A stretch of DNA of 64,000 bases from positions 232,464-296,463 of the forward strand of contig JXTC01000179.1 in the NCBI GenBank assembly GCA_002914845.1, in the 5' to 3' direction. Positions 11,661-23,409 of the stretch are shown piece after piece. Source of the stretch: Trema orientale. Lineage: Eukaryota > Streptophyta > Magnoliopsida > Rosales > Cannabaceae. Both the position numbers and the translations under genes were made by a program. Below the pieces are notes generated by a model that saw nothing but the letters and a program-made list of their open reading frames with translations, searched no databases and was not told the origin of the DNA. Numbering within the stretch: position 1 is the first letter of the stretch; each line of letters begins with the position of its first letter.

Positions 11661-14600
11661 ATGGCGGTGGAATATCGGTGTTGCGAAACTGGGTTTTTCG
11701 TTCATATAGTGGTGATCGTTCTCTTGGTGGTTTTCGCCGGTTTGATGTCTGGGCTCACCTTGGGCCTCATGTCCCTCAGCCTTGTCGATCTCGAAGTCTT
11801 GGCTAAGTCTGGAACGCCCAAGGATCGCATATGTGCCGGTACCTTCATATACCCTTTTCGTCTTTGTCTAATACCCTTTTCCCCTTTATGCTTTTTTGAG
11901 GGTGGTAATGTTATGCTCTGTTTGGTTGCTCAGAAAATTTAAGAAAGGGAAAGAAAAAGGGTATTGTATCTTGGAAAATGGTAGCTTCATTATGATGTCG
12001 GACCTTAGATGCGTTTTTTACTTTTGAAATAACTTTAAGAGAGCTTATTTAATTCAATTAATTGTTTGGCTAGCTTTGACATATAGAGAAGTGTTAATGC
12101 AAATTTATTCATCATATTACATTTTCCATGTGGACAAATAATTAGGTTTATTGATTGCTATTTTCATTAGTTTTATATGAATTCGTTTTTGCTATTACTC
12201 CACGCAGGTAAGTATCGCACAAAAGTAAATGGCTTTTGGTTTTCTTTCATTTGTAAAACTCTGATTCTATACAAATAGTTGAATCACCAACCAATCAGAA
12301 TCCATATGTTTGATGATCCAAGTAGTACTATTGTACTTTTTCAAGTGCCTTATGCTTATGAAAATAGATTGAGCAACCATGACCTACAAAAAGCAGGTAA
12401 CCCTATATTGAATTTGAATGAGGATGCCACTTGTTGATCATTTCGTATTGACTGAAATTGTATCTGGTATTATTGGTGTTATCATTTGCTTTCCTTTCGT
12501 GATTGCTATCAGTGGTTCACTTGTTTCACAGATCCTATGCCCACCAATTAGAAGTCCTTTGTATGTCCTGGTCTTGTTAACTTAGTTTTCTGTTCCAATT
12601 GATTATCGACTTCTATGTTTGTTGTAGCTATCAGAAAGTTTACTGAGTCTTGTTTTCGCCTCTCTGTCTTAGTATCGTGTTATCTGGTGGCATCAGGCGG
12701 AAAGTAGTAGTGCGACTATGAATTCCGCTCATACTGATTTTTGAACCTTAACATTGCAGCAAAGATATTGCCAGTCGTCAAAAATCAACATTTATTGCTG
12801 TGTACTCTACTAATTTGCAATGCGGCTGCTATGGAGGTGAATTTACTTAAGCTTATTTAAGAGTTGCTATGTACATTTCAAATGTTTTAATGGCTGCTCC
12901 TTTTCTCAGGCACTTCCCATTTTTCTGGATGGTCTGGTTACAGCATGGGGTGCTATTCTAATCTCGGTGACATTGATTCTCTTGTTTGGTGAGGTGAGTG
13001 AAGTATCTACTTTTATTGCATATATAGAAAGGCAAGTAAGGCCAGATAGTTAAACCCTTTTAACTATAGGGTTCTTTGGTTATGTTTCTCACATATTATT
13101 AGTATAACTTTTTGCTAGTGGGCACTTTTAGATTGACCTACTTAATAGTGGATTCAAGCCTCTGACATGATTTGTGCGAGTAGATGAGAGCTAAGGCTTT
13201 TGAATGTACATTGTCATAAAATTTTCAGTTTGTCAATAAAGTACTTCATGGTGTGAGAGGTTGTGTGTGTGGTTGTGCATATGTGAATATTTTTGTACTT
13301 TCTTTATCAGATTATCCCGCAATCAGTCTGTTCTCGATATGGTTTGGCCATTGGAGCTACCGTAGCCCCTGTTGTCCGAGTTCTCGTTTGGATCTGCTTT
13401 CCTGTGGCATTTCCAATTAGCAAGGTATTTATGATGAGTATTCATCTATTTATTTAGTTTATGTAAGTGATACTAACCAGATATAATATAGTATTTAACG
13501 TTGGTTTATTTCTTTGCATTGATTTTTCCAGCTGTTAGACTTTCTGCTGGGACATAGACATGTTGCTTTATTTCGTAGAGCTGAGTTGAAAACACTCGTT
13601 GATTTGCATGGAAATGAGGTGTGTACAACAGCTTTCTGTATTTTCAGACTTTCACATCATAATCAACATTATCATTGTTTCACCATTTTACTAGTTGGAG
13701 TTTGATTGTTTAGATCATTCAGCTGCTGTTTATTTGACTTGTCTTCTTTTTAATGGCTTATTATGATGCTGTTTTTGTTTTCTCCTTAATTTTGTGTTGT
13801 TCTAGCAAACAAGCTTTCTTACTAAACAACAATAGAGAATGAAAAAAAAAAGAAAAAACAACCTAGCTTAATAAACTTATCTATTCTGGAGGTCTTCCAT
13901 TATACTGTCTAGTTTTGACCCTACATGTTTTTAGGCTGGAAAAGGTGGAGAATTGACACATGATGAGACAACAATTATTGCTGGAGCCCTTGAGCTCTCT
14001 GAGAAAACAGCTGGTGATGCTATGACTCCTATATCTGAAACTTTTTCAATTGATATCAATGCCAAGCTCAACAGGTATGATATTTTTCAAAACATATAGC
14101 AGAAAAGTTGTCTTATTTTGGTTGGCCAATGTTGATTAACTAGACTAATACTTGTTATTATGCAGGAATTTGATGGGTATGATATTGGAAAAAGGGCATA
14201 GTAGAGTACCTGTTTATTATGAGGAACGTACAAACATAATTGGACTTGTCCTGGTAATGACTTTTCCCATCTATGCATTATGAATGATGGTTCAAGTCTT
14301 ATTTCAAAGTCTACCAGGAACGAATTTCTTACTAACCTATGTCAGTTTTTTTATGCTATAGTTTTGTGACATTTTCTAGACTTTTAAATTTGATATTTAG
14401 GTAAAAAATTTATTGACTATTCATCCTGAAGATGAGGTTCCAGTGAAGAATGTCACTATACGTAGGATCCCAAGGTATTTTTCTTTGAAGGAATCACGTT
14501 TTTTATAGTAGAGAAGCATATGTAGGATGTTTCTAGAATTACTTTAGATGTATTATATGGCACATAACTCTGATTTTCCACAATTGTCGTACAGGGTTCT

Positions 14601-15217
14601 AGAAACTTTGCCATTGTATGATATATTGAATGAGTTTCAGAAAGGTCATAGTCACATGGCTGTCGTCGTAAGAAAACATAACAAGATAGTGGAGGAATCT
14701 GCTGAAAAACCTGCTGACAGTAACTACCAACTTCCTTCGTTGTTTTTTCTTCACCCTTGATTTATAAAATAATTACTGGTTCCCTCCTTTTCTTTCTGCT
14801 CACAATAGGTCCAGTTAAAGACGTAAGAGTTGACATCGATGGTGAAAAGCCTCCTCAAGAGAAGGTGCTAAAGAGTAAGAGATCACTACAGAAGTGGAAG
14901 AGTTTTCCCAATAGCGCAAACAATTCATATAGGAGTGGATCTAGGAGCAAGAAGTGGACAAAGGACATGTACTCAGATATCCTGCAGATAGACGGCAATC
15001 CACTCCCCAAGCTCCCTGAAGAGGAAGAAGCCGTTGGCATTATCACAATGGAGGATGTCATTGAGGAGCTTTTGCAGGTACTAGAGACCACTTGGCCATA
15101 CTAACTACTCTATTTTCTCTCACAGGTTCTCATAGATGGTTTTTTTCTGACAATGTTTCTGCATTTATATAGGAGGAGATCTTTGATGAGACTGATCATC
15201 ATTTCGAGGACTTATGA
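11661..15217 (+). CDS. DUF21/CBS-domain membrane protein (CNNM-like)
   Basis: Integral membrane protein of the CNNM/CorC-like family, whose relatives are linked to magnesium or other cation transport; the plant function is not settled. Eleven exons: 11661-11838, 12760-12836, 12910-12993, 13311-13424, 13532-13618, 13935-14074, 14166-14253, 14401-14474, 14595-14719, 14809-15077 and 15173-15217 give 426 aa. The N-terminal DUF21 part has about four hydrophobic segments, starting near residues 12-35 with [14 protein letters not shown], and carries the conserved [17 protein letters not shown]-pair sequence follows ([44 protein letters not shown]), split by a hydrophilic Ser/Lys-rich insert of about 75 residues. 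It resembles the Arabidopsis group that includes At4g33700 and At2g14520. The first ATG is followed directly by the expected N-terminus. Confidence 0.92.
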
Positions 15218-16023
15218 CATTGGCTTATCTCCTCGAAGCTGAATGCTTTGTGGTACATATAATCACGAAAAATTGTCGCATTTATTTTGTTCATCTGTGT
15301 TTAGGCTTTGAACCCAGCGAGTATTCCGGAATCATAGTTGGAACTGTATTGATAACCCTTTTGGGTTTGAGATGTGAAAAAAATATATAGCATTTCTTGT
15401 ACTCTAGCACTGTAATGTAGTATCCATAGTAAGACTTATAAAGGTGAAAGAAACGATGGTCAATATCTATTTCGGATTGTTTTGAGTGAGCTCTACTTAT
15501 GTTTCTTTCCAACTTGTAATTGCATAAAGTTACCAAGTTTACTACTTTGCTATAGCATTTGCCAACAAAGAAAAAAGCCATGGAGATAAGTCACTCGAAT
15601 GGGTAATGAAGTAAATTTAGTTTACATTAGTCTGGGACTTATTGGAATGTCGCCCATGTACTTGTTATATTCCGCTTGTTCTTTGAATTTTCCGAATTTT
15701 TTCTTTTACGGTGACGACTGAATATTCCGTTTTGTCAATAATATTTTGGTTCTTTTATCTAAGGCAGGCTAATGGCTAAAAACCACAAACCAGAGGCTGT
15801 TTTAAGCTACTCATAAACTACCCAAAACCCCGACGAAGACAACAGCTACAGTCCAAAGCTCGTGGGACGGCTACAAGGATATTTGAAGAGGCCTTAATCA
15901 TCCAAACGTTCACAAAAGCTTCAGGCAATCTTTGGTCGTGCACGTTGGATACTACTACGTTCTATATACAATATACAAGAGACAGAACATGATTGATTTT
16001 CAATACAGTTAGGTTTTGCTTGG
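15218..16023. other. 3' flank of the DUF21 gene, no gene seen
   Basis: The likely 3' UTR lies in the first 200-300 bases. Beyond that no reading frame with family features was found. Confidence 0.45.
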
Positions 16024-16205
16024 TACATAAGATAAGATAAGATAAGATAAGATTAGATTATTTTAAATGATTAGATTAGATATAATAAGATGTGATGAGA
16101 TAAGATTATAATTTAATCCTATAAATAAAATAAGATTAGATTATTTTAAATGATTAGATTAAATATAATAAGATATAATGAGATAAGATTATAGTTTAAT
16201 CCTAT
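16024..16205. repeat. GATAA microsatellite and 83-bp tandem duplication
   Basis: A run of GATAA units (16029-16050) leads into an 83-bp unit beginning AGATTAGATTATTTTAAATG. It starts at 16050 and is repeated from 16133 to about 16205 with a few substitutions. GATA cores are dense on the + strand. The array lies just upstream of the LTR retrotransposon. Confidence 0.8.
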
Positions 16206-16441
16206 CCCAGACCCACTACAATGTTGGGATATGATTAGTATGTGCTCTACAGTACGACTCCTTTCTAAGGAGTATTGACAAGGGTGTTAGTATTGAGAAA
16301 TATGATATGATTGGTTGATAGTTAAATTGGGGCCTACTTAGGAGAGGTGTTAATCTACCAAATTAGACAGATGTTTGTTAAAGAGATTCTTTAATTTCGA
16401 AAATAATTGTTTTCGAAAAGAATTTCAATGCAGTTTGATGG

Positions 16442-16820
16442 TGATACGCCTCCAGTACGTTTCATCTATGCTAGGAGGAAGAAATGAATTCTATATGCTG
16501 ATTAGGAGTGTGTGTGGGTGGGCTAACAAGAGTGTAACAGAATACTATTAGTTAGTAATGCTGAGTCATTGTCGATTGAGGGAAATTAGGGGAAGTAGTT
16601 CCATATGAGTCATGATTAGTTAGCAAGGGAGTAGGAAGGATAAATGAGAGGAGAGAATGAGCTAGAGAGGGGTGAGAGGAGTAGGGAGTAATAGAGCGTA
16701 GCTCTGAGGAGAAAATCCAGGTTCTCGAATTCCTGGTTGTAATGGTTCTTCCTCTGTTATAATAATAATAATATCAGTCTTTTTCTTACTTATTCTCTGG
16801 CCGCTTGCATACCTCTATCA
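16442..16820 (+). repeat. 5' LTR (379 bp)
   Basis: Bounded by TGATACGCC and CCTCTATCA. It differs from the 3' LTR by six substitutions (five of them transitions) and one 2-bp GT length change, about 1.6% divergence. An ATAATAATAAT tract near its 3' end is shared by both LTRs. Confidence 0.95.
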
Positions 16821-16823
16821 TTC

Positions 16824-16837
16824 TGGTATTAGAGCCA
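16824..16837 (+). other. Primer-binding site
   Basis: TGGTATTAGAGCC begins 3 nt after the 5' LTR. It differs by one base from the TGGTATCAGAGCC site complementary to the initiator methionine tRNA 3' end that many plant retrotransposons use. Confidence 0.8.
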
Positions 16838-16847
16838 TCCTCTTCCA

Positions 16848-19800
16848 ATGGCAGCGAACACTCGGAGTAAAGCTGAGGTTCGACAGGAGGCGGTGAAGGA
16901 CTCTCAGCCAGGGAACCGTGGCATTGGGCGGCTGGAATTTGATGCTTTGCGCACCGAAGTTCTGAAGATCTCCTCCTTGGAGAAGACACTTTCCCTTTTA
17001 ATGGCCCGATTCGATCAGTGCTTCCCATCGGGGTCCGCGACGACGTCCACCCGATCGGTCACCACTTGTTTTCCAGCGTCCGATGGGTCTGGGTTAGCGG
17101 GTTCGACGACTTCTGGGCAGTCGTCGGGCACTACCGATTTTCGTCCTCACCGGCTCGATCTTCCTGTGTTTAGTGGCGAGGATCCAGATGGGTGGCTATT
17201 ACGGGCGAATCGCTATTTCTCCATTAATGGCATGACTGATGCCGAATGATTGGACGCTGTGGCGGTGTGCGTCGAAGGCCCGGCATTGGCGTGGTACCAG
17301 TGGGAGCAGCGCCGTCGTCCGATTCGCAGCTGGGTAGAGTTCCAGACTCTGCTTTTGGGCCGTTTTCGTTTTGATTTGGATAGTTCTTCGTGTCAACAGC
17401 TCCTCTCTATTCGCCAGACTTCGACGGTGAAAGATTACCTCGAACGCTTCGAGCTTCTCGCGTCTGTACAGACCAACGTCTCTGATGAGGTCTTCGAGAG
17501 TGCTTTCCTTAATGGACTCGAGGTAAAAATCCTGGCTGAGGTTTTGGTTATGGAGCCTGTTGGGCTAGATAATATCATCAAAGCAGCCCAGTTAGTTGAA
17601 AGGAAGCACGAATTGTTGAAATTGGGCCGTGGCCCATCTTCCACCTTTGGCCCGAGTAAAGTTACTACATCGTCTTTCACCCCTCACTCTTCCTGGACTA
17701 AACCGACTTCCTCTGGTTCTCTTTCCTCTTCGCCTACTTTGGGTCCTCGACCTAGCCCCCTTCCGGTGAAATCCGCTTCCAAGCCTGAGGTACCCTATCG
17801 CCGCCTTACCGACTCCGAAATCCAGTCTCGCCGGGAGAAAGGGCTCTGCTATAGATGTGATGAGAAGTATACTGTGGGTCATAAGTGCAAGCAACGGCAG
17901 CTTCACGTGCTCTTGGTTCACGATGTTGACGACTCCGAAGCCGAGTCCGAGGAAGGCAACCCCGAACCTCAAGACGAAGGGATTCCGTTGGGCATTACAG
18001 CGGAACTCTCCATCAACTCGGTGGTGGGTCTCTCCGACCCCCATACAATGAGGCTTAAAGGCCGCATCAAGGACCACGAAGTCACTGTCCTGATAGACTG
18101 CGGTGCAACCCATAATTTCATCTCACAAGAGTTAGTCAAGCACTTGCAATTACCAATCTCAATTATAGCGGGGTATGGGGTTTCTATGGGTAATGGTGAA
18201 ACAGTCCAAAGCAACGGGATATGCAAGGGGGTTGTGTTGTCTTTACAAAATTTGGAGCTGGTGGAGGAATTCCTTCCTATTGAATTGGGAGGGAACGATG
18301 TGGTATTGGGCATGAAATGGTTGGAATCTTTGGGCAACATGCAAGTCAATTGGCAACTCTTAACAATGAAATTTAATGTTGGGGGCGTGACTGTGCTATT
18401 GCAAGGGGACCCTAGTCTCGGCAAATCGCTAGTCTCACTCAAGGCTATGATGCGAACGACCCATCACGATGGTGACGTAGTGCTATTGGAGTTGCAAGCC
18501 CGGAGTGACAATTCCCTGGCCCCTTCTGCCGAGATCCCGGTAGCAGTGCAGCGTGTTTTGAAGCAGTTCGCAGGGCTGTTTGAGCAACCATATGGCCTAC
18601 CCCCTTTTAGAACTAGGGATTATGCCATCAACCTGCGCAACGGAGTCTCTCCTATCAGTGTATGGCCGTATCGCTACCCGCAAATTCAGAAAAACGAGAT
18701 TGAACGGTTGGTGGCCGAAATGCTTGCTGCGGGCATTATACAGCCTAGTTCGAGTCCGTTTTCCAGCCCGATTCTTTTAGTGAAGAAAAAAGACGGGAGT
18801 TGGCGATTTTGTGTCATTACCGGGCACTTAATCGGGAGACCATTCCGGATAAATTCCCTATTCCCGTAATAGAGGAATTGCTGGACGAGTTGCATGGGGC
18901 TTGCTGGTTTTCCAAGTTGGACTTACGCTCGGGCTACCATCAGATCCGGGTGCGGCCCCAAGACGTACCTAAGACATCTTTTCGCACTCACGAAGGCCAT
19001 TACGAGTTCTTGGTCATGCCTTTTGGTCTGACCAATGCCCCGGCTACCTTCCAGAGCCTTATGAACGAGGTATTCAAGCCGCACTTATGTAAGTTCGTTC
19101 TGGTGTTCTTCGATGATATTCTAGTCTATAGTCAGACTTTGGAAGAGCATATTAGCCATTTGGAGACTGTGTTACAGCTACTACAGCAGCATTCCTTATT
19201 TGTAAATCATAAGAAATGCTCCTTTGCTTAAAATAAGGTGGAGTATCTTGGTCACGTAGTATCCAAAGAGGGGGTTTCAGCCGACCCCTCCAAGGTCGCA
19301 GCTATGCTCGCATGGCCAATTCCCCGCAACCTACGAGAACTTCGGGGCTTCCTCGGGCTGACAGGATACTACCACAAGTTTGTAGCGGCCTACGGAGCCA
19401 TTGCGCAGCCATTAACAACCCAACTTAAAAAAGATAGGTTCGTTTGGACGGATGAAGCTCAAACTGCCTTTGACCACCTTAAAAAAGCCATGAGTTCATT
19501 ACCAGTATTGGCTCTACCCGACTTTTCTCAACCCTTTGTGGTGGAGTCCGATGCTTCCGGTCACGGCTTAGGAGCCGTTCTCATGCAAAATCACCAACCT
19601 ATTGCATACTTCAGCCAACAGTTGTCTCCATCACACCGCCTTAAGTCAGTATATGAGCGTGAGTTAATGGCTATTGTACTTGCCGTGCAAAAGTGGCGAC
19701 CTTACCTCTTAGGTCGGTAATTTATTGTGCGCACAGATCACCAGAGCTTGCGTTATTTGCTGGAACAACGATTAGTCTCAGTGGAGCACCAGAAGTGGCT

Positions 19801-21427
19801 AGTCAAACTAATGGGGTATGACTTTGAGATACAATATAAGGCGGGGTTGGAGAATCGCACAGCAGATGCCTTATCACGCCACCCAATAGATGCCTCTCTC
19901 GCCGTTTTGACAGCCTCACAGATGCTGGACCATGATGAGATACATCGCCAAGTCTTGGCTGATCCCTATCTGGCCAAGGTGTGTGCAGACTTACCTCACA
20001 ACCCTAATAGCCATGTTGGGTTCTCTCTGGTCGAAGGGCGATTATTCCACAAAGGACGGCGAGTCCTTGCACATACTTCCCTTTACATACCGACACTCTT
20101 ACAAGAGTACCATAGTGGGGTCATGGGGGGACATTCGGGGGTGCTGAAGACAATTCAACGGATAGCGGCTGATTGGTATTGGGTGGGCTTGAGGAGATCG
20201 GTTCAGCAGTTTGTTGCTCATTGCTCCACTTGTCAGCAAAATAAGTATCTGACAATGTCCCCCGCAGGGCTCCTACAACCCCTACCTATTCCAGATAAAA
20301 TCTGGGAGGATATCTCTATAGACTTCATTGAGGGGCTGCCACGTTCGGAGGGCTTCGACACGGTGTTCGTGGTAGTGGATCGACTGTCCAAGTACGCCCA
20401 CTTCATTCCCTTACGCCACCCCTATTCTGCCCACACTGTAGCGGCATCTTTCCTCAAGGAGGTGGTCCGGCTGCATGGCTTCCCGCGAACTATTATCTCC
20501 GATCGAGATAAGGTGTTTTTGAGTTCTTTTTGGACTGAGCTCTTCCGTTTACATGGCACTGCCCTACGGCGAAGTACCGCCTACCATCCTCAAACGGATG
20601 GGCAGACGGAGTTGGTTAACCGATGCTTGGAGACCTATCTCCACTGTTTTGCTGGAGACAAGCCCAAGCAATGGGCACGCTGGTTGCCATGGAGTGAATA
20701 CTGGTACAATACCAGCTTCCATTCTTCCACCCGCACCACTCCTTTTAAAGCCGTATATGGAAGAGATCCTCCACCATTGGTACGTTTTGAGTATGGCAGT
20801 ACTTCTAATGCACTCGTAGAACAGCAACTCATAGACCGGGATGTCATTTTGGAGGAGCTCAAACTGCAGCTGCAACGGGCACAACAACGTATGGTCAAAT
20901 CTGCAAATGCACATCGCCGTGAGGTTTCATTCCAAATTGGTGAGCAGGTTTACCTCAAGCTTCGACCCTATCGACAGTTGTCCCTGGCCAAATGAAGAAA
21001 CGAGAAGCTTGCCCCGAAGTATTTCGGTCCCTACACTATTTTAGAAAAGATCGGATCGGTGGCCTACCGTCTGGACTTGCCACCCACGTGTACTATACAC
21101 CCTGTTTTCCATGTTTCCCTGCTTCGGCCCACTGTTGGTAGCACTAATGGTGCAAGGCCACTTCCTTCGCATCTGACGGCGGACATGTTCTGGCATGTGG
21201 AACCAGACTAGTTGCTTGGAGTTCGACTCCCTACTACCAGTTGTGCTGCCAAGCCGCAGGTTCTGATTCAGTGGCAGGGACTTCTAGCTTCAGAGGCAAC
21301 CTGGGAAGAGTTTGAGACTATACAGCTTCAATTTCCTTCCTTTCACCTTGGGGACAAGGTGAAAACTTGGGCAGGGAGTATTGATACGCCTCCAGTACGT
21401 TTCACCTATGCTAGGAGGAAGAAATGA
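16848..21427 (+). pseudogene. Broken gag-pol of the Ty3/gypsy element
   Basis: One long reading frame, now interrupted. Gag starts at 16848; a zinc knuckle (Cys-Cys-His-Cys) lies at 17848-17889. The protease active site at 18096-18104 reads Asp-Cys-Gly instead of the usual Asp-Ser/Thr-Gly. Reverse transcriptase has Phe-Asp-Asp at 19109-19117. RNase H has its first Asp at 19550. The integrase has an HHCC zinc region near 20110-20240 and Asp-Asp-Glu at 20321, 20501 and 20609. A chromodomain-like end lies near 21250-21340. In-frame stops: TGA 17247, TAA 19229, TAA 19718, TGA 20993 and TAG 21209. One base is missing at about 18815/18816, shifting the frame to an early stop at 18869. The frame ends at 21427, 46 bases inside the 3' LTR. 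It cannot make a full polyprotein. Confidence 0.93.
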
Positions 21428-21758
21428 ATTCTATATGCTAATTAGGAGTGTGTGGGTGGGCTAACAAGAGTGTAACAGAATACTATTAGTTAGTAATGCT
21501 GAGTCATTGTCGGTTGAGGGAAATTAGGGGAAGTAGTTCCATATGAGTCATGATTAGTTAGCAAGGGAGTAGGAAGGATATATGAGAGGAGAGAATAAGC
21601 TAGAGAGGGGTGAGAGGAGTAGGGAGTAATAGAGCGTAGCTCTGAGGAGAAAATTCAGGTTCTCGAATTCCTGGTTGTAATGGTTCTTCCTCTGTTATAA
21701 TAATAATAATATCAGTCTTTTTCTTACTTATTCTCTGGCCGCTTGCATACCTCTATCA
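21382..21758 (+). repeat. 3' LTR (377 bp)
   Basis: Nearly identical to the 5' LTR, with the same TGATACGCC start and CCTCTATCA end. Its first 46 bases also encode the C-terminus of the polyprotein, including a short basic tail (Arg-Arg-Lys-Lys) and the stop. A purine-rich GGGCAGGGAGTA just before it is the likely polypurine tract. Confidence 0.95.
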
Positions 21759-21763
21759 GATGG

Positions 21764-22662
21764 TCCAAAAACTAAACATACGTCAGATCCAAGTCTGTCC
21801 ATTGGATCAATATTCGACGGTTCTCATAATATCCTTATCAATACTCCCTAAAAAAGGGAGCCGTATTATAGAAACCCCCTTTTAACGAAATAACAAACTT
21901 TGAATATTTGTGAATGCGCTTCCAGTGTGTTCCATACTTGCAACAATGTTCGATATTGGTTCTAAGTTATGTCCAATCTGTGATCAACAATGTTTGCTAT
22001 TGGTTCTAACTTATGTCCAATCTGTTAGCTCAATTGCAGATATTGCAAACTTATTGTTCTCAGATAATCAAGCATTGGGACCTCTAATAGATCATGACAA
22101 TCTTATGTTGTTTGCCCCCGTTTGCTTGGAAAGCATTTGTTGGAAAGGAATTGCATTGTGCATAACAAACCCAAATCTGATCTGGATCAACTTGTGAGGA
22201 GGATTCTAATGGGTTTTAATTTTTATTCTCAGGTTTCGATCTCAAATTCTGGACTGGGGGCCCTTGGACCGGATTCTTGGCTGCCTCCTCTATCTTATTA
22301 TATGAAACTCAATATTGATGCGGCTGTTCGAGAAGAATACTTTGTTGTTGCAATAGTAGCGAGAGACGCTAATAGTTGCTAATAGATCAGTGCTGAATAT
22401 CTCTACCTCAGAAATGTAGTGAAACTAACCCATTAGTTGCTGAAGTTAAAGCCATCTTGTTGGTTATTAATCATGTGATTGCCAACGAAGGGAAATCGGT
22501 CCAACCGGTAGCCCAGGCATGAAGCTTAGCTTGTTTTTTGAGGCTGGTTGTGGCTTTACCCCTCGGCCTTCTTTGTCTTCATTTTCTTTTTCTTTTTTTC
22601 TCCTTTTTTTTTAATTTTTTATTTTTATAATGAAGTCTTCTGTTTGCCAAAGGAAAAAAAAA
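21764..22662 (+). pseudogene. LINE (non-LTR retrotransposon) 3' relic
   Basis: Frame-shifted pieces resemble the C-terminal part of plant L1-type ORF2. First come remnants of the zinc-binding reverse-transcriptase tail (about 21925-22200, including HNKPKSDLDQLVRRI). An RNase H-like start follows (YMKLNIDAAVREE, then VARDANS, about 22295-22380). After a break comes a piece reading LVAEVKAILLVINHVI (about 22430-22480). A pyrimidine-rich tail and an A-run near 22652-22662 fit a LINE 3' end. No intact frame remains. The exact family and 5' extent are unknown. Confidence 0.55.
21941..22024. repeat. 44-bp tandem duplication within the LINE relic
   Basis: Two copies starting CAACAATGTT at 21941 and 21985 differ at a few bases. 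Both contain TATTGGTTCTAA and TTATGTCCAATCTGT. This is local duplication after the element was degraded. Confidence 0.8.
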
Positions 22663-22890
22663 ATTTAATTTTGATTGATTTAGAAAAATACCACTTTTAA
22701 AATTTAGTTAGAAAATTATTATTTTCAAAACTTAACATTGGAAAAAGTGTATTTTTAAAAATTTATTTACAAAAATACCAATTTTTAAAAAATATTTTAC
22801 AATGACATTTCTTATTTTACCACTTTAAAAATTTAATTTAGAAAAACACTAATTTTAAAAGTTAATTTCCAAAAATACCATTTTTGACCA
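22663..22890. repeat. Degenerate tandem repeat of about 28-35 bp
   Basis: About seven irregular units built on AGAAAAATACCA...TTTTAAAATTTA, each diverged from the next. No coding capacity. Similar phrases occur near 8270-8350, suggesting a dispersed repeat family. Confidence 0.5.
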
Positions 22891-23409
22891 GTTCGAAACA
22901 TTCTATTATTTTTAAGCAAATTCTTAATCTCTCTCAATCCTAAACTCTCGACTCAAGAAGATAAAATTATCCCATTTTAAAGGTATTATTTTTGAAATAG
23001 ATTATTTTAATCCTGTATAATACCTCATATTCATGCACCAAACTTAATTTAATTCTATCCAAACTCATATAAGCGTTCGCAACATGCCCCTAATGAACTC
23101 TCTAGCCTCTCCTGATTCTCAATCTGCATTCAATCTGCATTACCTGAAAAATCTAGCATTTCATGCGCACTATCCAAAGATGGGGTTGCGTACAAAGTTA
23201 CTGATGCCCAAGGATTGGATCCATCCTTCTACAAGAAGCTGAATTTTTTAAGAACAACAATGAACAAAAGAAATTAAAAAGAGAAGTGAGATTATCCAGG
23301 GCGGAATGTTACCAATGTGACACTATACAATGTAGGATAAACGCCCAAATCAACATTTAGTTGATATGAGTATTTTGTTTGTGTAGTAGTATGGTATACA
23401 TGGTGGCTG
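22891..23409. other. 3' flank of the Lys-rich protein gene, nothing else seen
   Basis: Holds the likely 3' UTR of the minus-strand gene that ends at 23410. No other reading frame with support. Confidence 0.45.

Larger units (their letters stand above)
16442..21758 (+). mobile_element. Complete Ty3/gypsy LTR retrotransposon (5317 bp), chromovirus-type
   Basis: Flanked by an exact 5-bp target duplication GATGG (16437-16441 and 21759-21763). The LTRs start TGATA and end TATCA. A primer-binding site follows the 5' LTR and a purine-rich stretch precedes the 3' LTR. Order: gag, zinc knuckle, protease, reverse transcriptase, RNase H, integrase, then a chromodomain-like C-terminus. Integrase after RNase H is the Ty3/gypsy order. 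Short LTRs, 5.3 kb length and the C-terminal module suggest a Reina- or Tekay-like chromovirus; the clade is inferred. The coding region is dead (see the gag-pol entry). Confidence 0.95.

Noticed and set aside
16786-17028. 80-codon minus-strand ORF and other ORFs antisense to gag-pol (for example 17592-18113, 17969-18442, 20564-20914)
   Set aside because: Shadows of the long retrotransposon frame on the opposite strand, without family features of their own.
18580-18780. 66-codon plus-strand ORF inside pol
   Set aside because: Alternative frame of the protease-reverse transcriptase region; the polyprotein frame explains the sequence.
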